A stretch of DNA of 5,399 bases, taken from assembly GCA_036501345.1 (NCBI GenBank), contig DASYAN010000441.1, positions 1-5,399 of the forward strand, read 5' to 3'. Under the pieces are notes generated by a model. It was not told where the DNA came from. It searched no databases and saw only the letters and a list, made by a program, of their open reading frames with translations. This DNA comes from DASYAN01 sp036501345 (GTDB lineage Bacteria > Chloroflexota > Ktedonobacteria > Ktedonobacterales > Ktedonobacteraceae). Within the stretch, counting starts at the first letter, position 1, and every line of letters begins with the position of its first letter. Below, piece by piece: positions 1 to 5,399 of the stretch. The position numbers were made by a program, and so were the translations under genes.

Positions 1-204
1 GTTCAATTGCAACTGGGCGGCTTTTCGCAAGACGAGCGCCAGCAATACGAACGCAATCTCAGTGCCCTGGAAGAGCGTGCGCATCAGATTGACGAGGAAA
101 TCACACAGGAAGTAAAGCGTATTCAAGAACGCTTTGCCGACCCACAGCCGCGTCTCTTCCCTGTCGCCGTGACCTATCTCGTTCCTGAACGCCTCGCCCG
201 TTGA
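1..204 (+). CDS. drmD: C-terminal end of SNF2-family helicase, DrmD-like (partial)
   Basis: Only the last 67 codons are present. The frame is open from the first base and ends with TGA at 202-204, so the true start lies left of the window. What remains is a charged, Gln/Glu/Arg-rich helical segment (about residues 8-46 of the fragment, coiled-coil-like, containing QQYERNLSALEERA and RIQERFADPQ). A short hydrophobic tail follows, RLFPVAVTYLVPERLAR. This tail resembles the end of SNF2-type DrmD helicases, where a helix rich in E and R is followed by a strand of the form EPVGLVYLWP. No Walker or helicase motif lies in the window, so the assignment rests on this tail and on the downstream methyltransferase. 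DrmD is the helicase that, with DrmMI, defines class 1 DISARM. An alternative is a SNF2 helicase paired with a type IIG-like enzyme outside DISARM. Confidence 0.65.
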   Translation, partial: VQLQLGGFSQDERQQYERNLSALEERAHQIDEEITQEVKRIQERFADPQPRLFPVAVTYLVPERLAR

Positions 205-280
205 GACAGGATACTATTTGCATGAAAGCGTTAGTATAAGCTTCTCTCTGGAAAGTTCGAGAAACAGCCGCTTTTTATGC

Positions 281-309
281 TTTAAAAACAAAAAAGGATG
301 TGGTACAGT
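281..309 (+). promoter_or_regulatory. Candidate sigma70-type promoter with extended -10 for the BRO-N gene
   Basis: TTTAAA at 281-286 (4 of 6 to TTGACA) is separated by 17 nt from TACAGT at 304-309 (4 of 6 to TATAAT). A TG at 301-302 stands one base before the -10, giving an extended -10 (TGGTACAGT). An A-rich stretch (284-295) fills the first half of the spacer. Transcription would start near 315-317, just upstream of the palindrome at 328-356. The boxes are imperfect and the organism's sigma factor preferences are unknown, so this is only a candidate. It would let the BRO-N gene and the methyltransferase be expressed independently of the helicase. Confidence 0.4.
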
Positions 310-310
310 A

Positions 311-331
311 GAGCAAAGAGGATTTGAGCAA
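311..331 (+). repeat. Direct repeat GAGCAA, two copies 15 nt apart
   Basis: GAGCAAAG (311-318) and GAGCAAGG (326-333) are direct repeats with start-to-start spacing of 15 nt. The second copy overlaps the left arm of the palindrome at 328-356, and the right end of that palindrome (CTTTGC, 351-356) is the exact reverse complement of GCAAAG at 313-318. The hexamer GCAA(A/G)G therefore occurs three times within 44 nt, twice forward and once inverted, as expected for a multi-site protein-binding region. The repeats are short, so chance is possible. Confidence 0.35.
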
Positions 332-356
332 GGTCCGACAATTTGTCGGACTTTGC
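328..356. promoter_or_regulatory. 29-nt near-perfect palindrome, probable operator or 5'-UTR hairpin
   Basis: The left arm GCAAGGTCCGACAA (328-341) and right arm TTGTCGGACTTTGC (343-356) are reverse complements at 13 of 14 positions, around a single central T at 342. The only mismatch is G332 against T352, which would still pair as G-U in RNA. The inner core GTCCGACAA / TTGTCGGAC is perfect. The element lies between the candidate promoter and the Shine-Dalgarno sequence of the BRO-N gene, and no T-run follows it. It therefore looks like an operator for a dimeric regulator, or a leader hairpin ending just before the ribosome-binding site, and not like an intrinsic terminator. The symmetry is seen directly; the function is inferred. 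Confidence 0.65.
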
Positions 357-363
357 AGCACGG

Positions 364-369
364 AGAGGA
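364..369 (+). promoter_or_regulatory. Shine-Dalgarno sequence of the BRO-N gene
   Basis: AGAGGA at 364-369 (within GGAGAGGA, 362-369) ends 6 nt before ATG 376. It is a strong, well-spaced ribosome-binding site and fixes the start of the BRO-N gene. It begins 8 nt after the palindrome, so a hairpin at 328-356 could influence ribosome access. Confidence 0.7.
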
Positions 370-375
370 TGAGAC

Positions 376-1284
376 ATGTCAGAGCAGGAATCCAATAATG
401 AGCAGCAAGAGCTAAGCAAAGCCCTCACTCCCAATAACGATTTACCAGAGGTACGTCGAGTTTGGTACAAAAATGAGTGGTACTACTCAGTCATAGATTT
501 TATGAGAATCTGGACAGAATCGCCTAAACCCAATGATTATTGGACCACGATGAAACGACGTGCAGATCCAGAGCTGAGGGAGGTTATCCAGACACATCTT
601 GTGTCATTTCCCATGAAGGCTGCAGACAACAGAATGCGTCAGACCGAGATGGCCAACCGCGAGACACTCTTACGTCTTGTGCAGAGCGTGCCGTCAAAAC
701 ATGCCGAGAAAATCCGACGTTGGTTAGCAGAGATTGGCAATCAGCGCCTAGAGGAAATGGAGCAGGAGCACTCACAACTTGAACAGCTCCGCGAAGGCTA
801 CCGAAGAAAGGGTTATGATCAGGCTTGGATTGAAGCACGGATTGCCGATTTATTAGCACGCAACGAGATCACTACTGTGTGGCAGGACCGCGGAGCGCAG
901 GATATTCACTATCCTATTCTCACCAATGTCCTCGTTGAAAAAACTTTTGGTTTCACCATTAAATCATACAAGACCTACAAGGGAATAGCACATAGTGCGA
1001 ATCTGCCCGATAACATGACACCGGAAGAGTTAGCATTCAATATCCTCTCAAAAACCACAGCAAAAACGTATCACGAAACCAGAGACAGCCAGGGAATTGA
1101 CGCACTCCATCAAGATGCGGTTGATGCAGGAGATACGACACGAGCAGCTCGCGAGTTGATTGAACAAAGAACGGGAGTGCCTATTGTGAGTAAGAAGAAT
1201 GCGAAAGATCTGAGGCTGCTTTCCTCTAAGAAAAAGAAGAAAAAGCTTCCGCCACCTTCACAGAACATGTTATTTGATGAGTAA
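376..1284 (+). CDS. BRO-N / DinD-like domain protein
   Basis: This is a complete gene of 302 residues, from ATG 376 to TAA 1282-1284. Residues about 26-115 form a BRO-N type domain. Key parts are VWYKNEWYYSVIDF (29-42) and the TESPKPNDYW segment followed by MKRR (47-62), matching the family pattern of an aromatic strand, a 'TxSxNPxxYW' turn and a 'LKxR' helix. The pattern continues with ETLLRLVQSVPSKHAEKIRRW (about 96-116), a conserved stretch in which the polypeptide is judged ready for the domain's helical end. A helical linker (117-165), including RLEEMEQEHSQLEQL and the KGYDQAWIEARI segment, leads to a C-terminal domain. That domain has ILTNVLVEKTFGFT, then NLPDNMTPEELAFNIL, a RDSQG turn (236-240) and RTGVPIVS (265-272). 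This arrangement is typical of chromosomal and prophage proteins annotated as BRO-N, antirepressor-like or DNA-damage-inducible protein D-like, whose biochemical role is mostly unknown. The protein ends with a basic tract of six lysines (285-290) before LPPPSQNMLFDE. It has no signal peptide or membrane segment, so it is probably cytoplasmic and nucleic-acid-associated. GC is lower than in the 5' part of the methyltransferase gene (35% in one early 60-nt line, 52% in another). Its position between helicase and methyltransferase suggests a regulator or accessory DISARM part, which is inference. Confidence 0.88.
   Translation: MSEQESNNEQQELSKALTPNNDLPEVRRVWYKNEWYYSVIDFMRIWTESPKPNDYWTTMKRRADPELREVIQTHLVSFPMKAADNRMRQTEMANRETLLRLVQSVPSKHAEKIRRWLAEIGNQRLEEMEQEHSQLEQLREGYRRKGYDQAWIEARIADLLARNEITTVWQDRGAQDIHYPILTNVLVEKTFGFTIKSYKTYKGIAHSANLPDNMTPEELAFNILSKTTAKTYHETRDSQGIDALHQDAVDAGDTTRAARELIEQRTGVPIVSKKNAKDLRLLSSKKKKKKLPPPSQNMLFDE
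1228..1245 (+). other. Purine-rich (AAG/AAA) run encoding six lysines
   Basis: Six consecutive Lys codons (AAG AAA AAG AAG AAA AAG) near the 3' end of the BRO-N gene encode residues 285-290. The 18-nt purine run could be a nucleic-acid-binding tail at the protein level. As DNA it contains one A5 run and one A4 run, which are mildly prone to slippage. A frameshift here would alter only the last dozen residues. Confidence 0.5.
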
Positions 1285-1303
1285 CTACCTAAAAACCCAG
1301 CTT

Positions 1304-1310
1304 GAAAGGA
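1304..1310 (+). promoter_or_regulatory. Shine-Dalgarno sequence of the methyltransferase, long spacing
   Basis: GAAAGGA at 1304-1310 lies 13 nt before ATG 1324, longer than the usual 5-9 nt. No other in-frame start exists between the in-frame TGA at 1303-1305 and 1324, and the conserved-looking N-terminus begins immediately after. The start is therefore retained, with possibly modest translation initiation. Confidence 0.45.
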
Positions 1311-1323
1311 TGCACATAGCAAG

Positions 1324-4300
1324 ATGTCAACCGACCGCCTCATAGCACGCAAACACGCCGAATGGCTCTCACTCATCGAAATTTCTGGCCCATTCTTGAG
1401 CATGCCCATCTTGCTGGAGAGTTTCCCTCAAGGTCTGGATCTCAACGATGATGAGAGTCAGGTCCGTCGCCGAGTGCGTCTAGCCTACGATGAGTGGATC
1501 GAGAACCAGCAAAGTCTTCGGCCAGACCCAGCCATTCATACGCAGTGGCTACGTTTCGTGCTTGAAGAAGCGCTCCAGATGCGTCCCGATACCATTCTAG
1601 AGGGCCAACACATCCCCGCCGAGCTGTGCTATGAGGCCAAAGAACGTGGCGAGACCCTGCGTCCATTGATGGTCATTCACTCGCCCTATGAGCCAAAACC
1701 CCGCCTGCTGATCCAGCTCGCTGCACACAAGCAAGACCTCTCCAAGCCGATCGATGGCAAACAGCGCAATGGCTCACCAGCCACACGCATGATGGAACTG
1801 CTCCGTCAAAGTAGTGTCCGTCTGGGTTTACTCACCAATGGTCGGCAGTGGATGCTCATCGATGCCCCGACCAACGAGACCACGGGCTATTACAGCTGGG
1901 ATGCCTCACTGTGGGCCGAGGAACCCTTGACCCTGCAAGCCTTTCGCAGCCTGCTGGGCATGCAACGCTTCTTCAACGTACCCGCCGACGAAACCCTGGA
2001 GGCTCTACTCACCAGAAGTGCCCTCAAGCAGCAAGAGGTCACCGATCAGCTTGGAGACCAGGTCCGGCATGCCGTCGAGACGCTGGTCTACACCCTCGAT
2101 CAGCTTGACAAGGAGGATCGGCGTATCAAGAAGGATCAGCCTTCGCTGCTGACAGGCATCACGGAAAAAGAACTCTACGAAGCGGCCCTCACCGTCATGA
2201 TGCGTCTCGTCTTCCTGCTCTCCGCTGAGGAACGCGATCTGCTGCAATTGGGAGAGCAGCTCTACGACCAGAACTACGCCGTCTCCACGCTGCTTAAACA
2301 GTTGCAAGAGCAGGCCGATCAGCAAGGCGAGGACGTGATGGGCTATCGCTGCGATGCCTGGAGCCGCTTGCTCGCCGTCTTCCGTATGGTCTACGGCGGC
2401 GTCGATCACGCAGATCTGCACCTGCCAGCCTATGGAGGACGCCTCTTCGACCCTGACCGCTTCCCCTTTCTGGAAGGCCGCCTGACAGGCACCTGCTGGC
2501 AAGACACATCAGCGTGTCCACTCAAAATCGACAACCGCACAGTCCTGCACCTGCTCAACGCTCTGCAATACCTGCAAGTGCGTGTCGGAGGCATCGTCGA
2601 ACCCCGCCGTCTCTCCTTCCGAGGCCTAGACATCGAACAAATTGGACACGTCTACGAAGGCCTGCTCGACCATACGGCCAGACGCGCCCAAACCACCATC
2701 CTGGGTCTGATCGGAACCAGCGACAGTGAGCCAGAAGCCACCCTTGAAGAGCTTGAACCAAGGGCCAACAAAGGTGAACAGGAGCTGCTCACCTATTTGG
2801 AAGAGATCACCGGGCGCAAAGCCGCCACCATCCAGAAGAATCTCTCCCAGGCCCTGGAAAAGCAGACCGAGCGCAGTAAATTAATGGGCGCATGTGATAA
2901 CAAGCGGGAGCTTTTTGAACGCATCCTGCCCTTTGCAGGCCTGCTGCGCAAAGACACCTTTGGCAACTACGTCATCATCACCCCGGGCTCCATCTACGTC
3001 ACCCGAGGCGACGACCGCCGCTCAACTGGCACGCACTACACCCCGCGCAGCCTGACCGAACCCATCGTCCAGCACGCCCTTGACCCCCTGGTCTATCTCG
3101 GACCCGCCGAAGGCTGGCCGCGTGAACAATGGCAACTGCGCACGGCCGCCGAAATCCTGGATCTGAAAATCTGCGACATGGCCATGGGCTCAGGAGCCTT
3201 CCTCGTGCAGACCTGCCGCTACCTCTCCGAGAAACTGCTTGAAGCCTGGGACAATGCCGAACGCGACCTCAACGGGCAGCGTGAGCAGAACGACCACCCA
3301 CCCAAACCACAGATCACGCCCGGGGGCAAGCTCTCCCAAGATGAGTCGCTGGAGGAACTGGTGCCCCTCGACCCAGAAGAACGCCTAGCCGTCGCCCATC
3401 GTCTCGTCAGCGAACGCTGCCTCTACGGCGTTGACAAAAACCCCATGGCCGCCGAAATGGCCAAACTCTCGCTCTGGCTGATCACCATGGCCAAACACAA
3501 ACCCTTCACCTTCCTGGACCACAACCTGCGCTGCGGCGACTCCCTGCTGGGAGTAAACGAACGCCAGCTTTCCAACAATTCATTAGATGCCAAAGCTGGC
3601 GAAACCACCCAGATCACTAGGATCAGCTCTGTCATTCAGTACGTCCTCCCAACCGTCATCCAGAAGCGCCGACAGATCGCCATGCTTCCCGACCTCGACA
3701 TCACAACCATCCAACAAAAAGAGCGCCTCCTCAAAGAAGCCGATCAGGCCCTGGAAATCGTCAAACTCGGCGCAGATATACTCATCGGTATTGCCCTCAG
3801 CGACCCCAAACGCCGCCAGGGCCTTGAAGGCACACTAGGCCTAGAGTACACCGTGCTAGCCAAAGCCTTTGACGAAGCCCTCCACCAACGACAAACCGAT
3901 TTTGGCTGGGCTGCCAAGAATGAGGAATTTGCTCGCTTGCGTGCTGAAGTCGATACCCTGCTCAAAGGCAGGCATCCGTTCCACTGGCCGCTGGAGTTCC
4001 CTGAAGTGTTTGTGGGCAAGGGAGATGATGCTGGCTTTGCTGCGATTGTGGGGAATCCGCCGTTTCAAGGGGGAAGCAAGATTACAGGGGTACTCGGTAC
4101 AGATTACCGAGATTACTTAGTGAAATATCTTGCAAATGGAAAACGTGGTAATGCTGATCTCTGTGCATATTTCTTTTTACAAGCAACTAAGCTAGCAAGA
4201 CAAGAGGCTATGTGTGCATTGCTGGCAACCAATACCATTGCTCAGGGTGACACACGGGAAGTGGGACTCGATCAAATAACAGAATATGGCTGGGTTATTC

Positions 4301-5399
4301 CACGAGCACTACCTAGCCAGACATGGCCTGGAGATGCTGGTTTGGAAGTTGCTCATGTTTGGATGAGACATGGCCAATGGCATAGCACATATATTTTAGA
4401 AGATCAGGCAGTAGAAAACATCACACCTTTTCTAACGGCTATTGGAAGAGTACATGGCAAACCGTATAAGCTCAATACTAATTCAGACAAATCTTTTAAT
4501 GGCTCTAAAATAGATGGTATGGGATTTGTGCTAGACCCAGAAGAAGCCCACGAACTAATTGCAAGAAATACAAGAAATAAAGATATTCTTTTTCCTTTCC
4601 TTAATGGTGATGATCTAAACTCTCGTCCAGACCAATCATCTAGCCGCTGGACAATTAACTTTCGAGAATGGCCGCTTGAACTTGCTGAGACATATTCAGA
4701 CTGTATTCAGATCTTACGAGAAAGAGTAAAACCAGAAAGAGAACTTAAAAGCGAGAAGAAACTCAGAGATAAATGGTGGATATATAAACGCTCGACGCAA
4801 GCTCTTTACACTGCAATTGCTGATATGAAACGGGTACTAGCAGTACCTCTCCATAGCAAGTATATTATTTGTGCTTGGGAGCCTGTTAACATAGTATACT
4901 CACATGCATTGGCTATCATTGCAACAGAATCAAACGCTGATTTTGTCCTTATCCAATCTACATTTCATGAAGATTGGACGAGAGCAAACGGCTCAACTAT
5001 AAGAGAATTCCCTCGTTATACCCCCTCCGATTGCTTCGAAACCTTCCCCTTCCCTCTCAATATGGATAGCCTCGAAGATATCGGCGAACGCTACCATACC
5101 CACCGCCAATCCATCATGCTAGCCAATCAGGAAGGGCTGACCAAAACCTACAACCGCTTCCACGATCCCTCCGTAGATATCGTCAAGCTGCGCGAACTGC
5201 ACAAAGAGATGGATCAGGCGGTCGCGCATGCCTACGGGTGGGATGATCTGGAGCTGGAGCATGGCTTCCATGAGACGAAGCAGGGGCTGCGCTATACGAT
5301 TAGTGAGGCGGCGAGGCGCGAGGTGCTCGATCGCTTGCTCTTGCTCAATCATGAGCGGCATGAGGAGGAAGTCGCACAGGGGTTGCATGAGAAGGGGGC
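1324..5399 (+). CDS. drmMI: Large Eco57I-like N6-adenine DNA methyltransferase, DrmMI-like (3' end missing)
   Basis: The frame is open from ATG 1324 to the window edge (1358 full codons, no stop); the sequence appears close to its natural C-terminus. It would transfer a methyl group from S-adenosylmethionine to the N6 of adenine, marking host DNA. Residues 1-180 (ARKHAEWLSLIEISGPFL; SPATRMMELL 151-160; LGLLTNGRQWMLI 167-179) form the N-terminal module seen in type IIG-like enzymes. LPAYGGRLFDPDRFPFLEG (368-386) and DIEQIGHVYEGLLD (436-449) are further type IIG/Eco57I-like markers. The methylase core holds TGTHYTP (568-574), motif I DMAMGSGAFL (618-627, SAM binding), LYGVDKNPMAAEMAKLSLWL (700-719), the CGDSLLG segment (737-743), a long helical insertion (about 744-890) and the catalytic motif NPPF (911-914). 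The target recognition region follows (about 920-1230, including FNGSKIDGMGFVL), then a helical C-terminus with EVLDRLLLLNHERHEEEVAQGLHEK. No clear PD-(D/E)xK nuclease motif is visible, which fits a methyltransferase-only DISARM subunit. Start choice: first ATG after the in-frame stop at 1303. It follows the BRO-N gene by 39 nt with no terminator, suggesting co-transcription. The alternative is a stand-alone type IIG-like restriction-modification enzyme. Confidence 0.85.
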   Translation, partial: MSTDRLIARKHAEWLSLIEISGPFLSMPILLESFPQGLDLNDDESQVRRRVRLAYDEWIENQQSLRPDPAIHTQWLRFVLEEALQMRPDTILEGQHIPAELCYEAKERGETLRPLMVIHSPYEPKPRLLIQLAAHKQDLSKPIDGKQRNGSPATRMMELLRQSSVRLGLLTNGRQWMLIDAPTNETTGYYSWDASLWAEEPLTLQAFRSLLGMQRFFNVPADETLEALLTRSALKQQEVTDQLGDQVRHAVETLVYTLDQLDKEDRRIKKDQPSLLTGITEKELYEAALTVMMRLVFLLSAEERDLLQLGEQLYDQNYAVSTLLKQLQEQADQQGEDVMGYRCDAWSRLLAVFRMVYGGVDHADLHLPAYGGRLFDPDRFPFLEGRLTGTCWQDTSACPLKIDNRTVLHLLNALQYLQVRVGGIVEPRRLSFRGLDIEQIGHVYEGLLDHTARRAQTTILGLIGTSDSEPEATLEELEPRANKGEQELLTYLEEITGRKAATIQKNLSQALEKQTERSKLMGACDNKRELFERILPFAGLLRKDTFGNYVIITPGSIYVTRGDDRRSTGTHYTPRSLTEPIVQHALDPLVYLGPAEGWPREQWQLRTAAEILDLKICDMAMGSGAFLVQTCRYLSEKLLEAWDNAERDLNGQREQNDHPPKPQITPGGKLSQDESLEELVPLDPEERLAVAHRLVSERCLYGVDKNPMAAEMAKLSLWLITMAKHKPFTFLDHNLRCGDSLLGVNERQLSNNSLDAKAGETTQITRISSVIQYVLPTVIQKRRQIAMLPDLDITTIQQKERLLKEADQALEIVKLGADILIGIALSDPKRRQGLEGTLGLEYTVLAKAFDEALHQRQTDFGWAAKNEEFARLRAEVDTLLKGRHPFHWPLEFPEVFVGKGDDAGFAAIVGNPPFQGGSKITGVLGTDYRDYLVKYLANGKRGNADLCAYFFLQATKLARQEAMCALLATNTIAQGDTREVGLDQITEYGWVIPRALPSQTWPGDAGLEVAHVWMRHGQWHSTYILEDQAVENITPFLTAIGRVHGKPYKLNTNSDKSFNGSKIDGMGFVLDPEEAHELIARNTRNKDILFPFLNGDDLNSRPDQSSSRWTINFREWPLELAETYSDCIQILRERVKPERELKSEKKLRDKWWIYKRSTQALYTAIADMKRVLAVPLHSKYIICAWEPVNIVYSHALAIIATESNADFVLIQSTFHEDWTRANGSTIREFPRYTPSDCFETFPFPLNMDSLEDIGERYHTHRQSIMLANQEGLTKTYNRFHDPSVDIVKLRELHKEMDQAVAHAYGWDDLELEHGFHETKQGLRYTISEAARREVLDRLLLLNHERHEEEVAQGLHEKG
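4081..5015 (+). other. AT-rich segment coding for the target recognition region
   Basis: Within the methyltransferase gene, base composition falls abruptly right after the NPPF motif. Sampled 60-nt lines here have GC of 28% (4561-4620), 35% (4861-4920), 37% (4141-4200), 38% (4081-4140) and 43% (4501-4560), against 70% in 3061-3120. Codon choice shifts from GCC/CTC/CGC/ACC to AGA/ATA/GTA/AAT. The frame remains open. The segment corresponds to residues about 920-1231, where the DNA target recognition domain is expected. GC recovers from about 5020 on. Specificity domains in restriction-modification enzymes are commonly exchanged, so this is most simply a horizontally acquired specificity module. 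Confidence 0.6.

Noticed and set aside
7..204. Short gene starting at TTG position 7
   Set aside because: The frame is open to the first base of the window and the peptide matches the tail of a helicase, so this is the end of a longer gene and not a small separate one.
235..240. TATAAG as a -10 box of an alternative upstream promoter
   Set aside because: It is 5 of 6 to TATAAT, but no reasonable -35 hexamer stands 16-18 nt upstream. TTGAGA at 201-206 is 28 nt away.
242..263. TTCTC / GAGAA inverted repeat
   Set aside because: Arms are only 5 nt with a 12-nt loop, within chance expectation for the region.
328..356. Palindrome as an intrinsic terminator of the helicase gene
   Set aside because: No T-run follows on the + strand (CTTTGCAGCA). 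It lies more than 120 nt after the helicase stop and directly before the ribosome-binding site of the next gene.
218..415. 65-codon + strand frame across the intergenic region
   Set aside because: It overlaps the promoter, palindrome and start of the BRO-N gene in another frame and shows no convincing ribosome-binding site or motif.
1110..1409. 99-codon reading frame on the - strand over the BRO-N/methyltransferase junction
   Set aside because: Its phenylalanine run is simply the complement of the lysine codons of the BRO-N gene, and it overlaps two well-supported genes.
2005..2502. 165-codon reading frame on the - strand
   Set aside because: It lies wholly inside the methyltransferase coding frame, which has family motifs on both sides. 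The antisense peptide has no recognisable motif, and long antisense frames are common in GC-rich genes.
5119..5388. 89-codon reading frame on the - strand at the right edge
   Set aside because: It is antisense to the C-terminal helical region of the methyltransferase, whose frame stays open and family-like to the window end.

Overview
The window holds three genes on the + strand, the outer two cut by its edges. I read it as part of a class 1 DISARM-type anti-phage locus. In order they are the last 67 codons of a SNF2-type helicase resembling DrmD (1-204), a complete 302-residue BRO-N/DinD-like gene (376-1284), and a very large adenine-specific DNA methyltransferase resembling DrmMI (1324 to the right edge). 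The methyltransferase frame is open for 1358 codons with no stop. The order helicase then methylase matches the drmD-drmMI start of class 1 DISARM. drmA, drmB and drmC are not in the window, so the system call is an inference from two end-genes.

Region by region: positions 205-375 form the only real intergenic space. It carries a plausible extended -10 promoter (281-309), a 29-nt near-perfect palindrome (328-356) and a good Shine-Dalgarno sequence before the BRO-N start. Only 39 nt separate the BRO-N stop from the methyltransferase start, and I see no terminator there, so these two genes are probably co-transcribed. The helicase may read through into them as well.

The gene layout suggests how the parts work together. 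In DISARM the methylase marks host DNA as self, and the helicase belongs to the restriction arm. A BRO-N protein, from a family known for phage antirepressors and DNA-damage-associated proteins, sits between them behind its own promoter and palindrome. It is a candidate regulator or accessory subunit. The methyltransferase is compositionally mosaic. Its N-terminal half is GC- and C-rich, while about 4081-5015, just after the NPPF motif where the target recognition domain should lie, is sharply AT-rich. This suggests exchange of specificity domains.

The organism cannot be named securely. Moderate-to-high GC in the backbone, long genes and this locus type would suit a soil bacterium such as a Chloroflexota/Ktedonobacteria member, but that is a guess. 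I found no tRNA, rRNA, CRISPR array, insertion sequence or origin.
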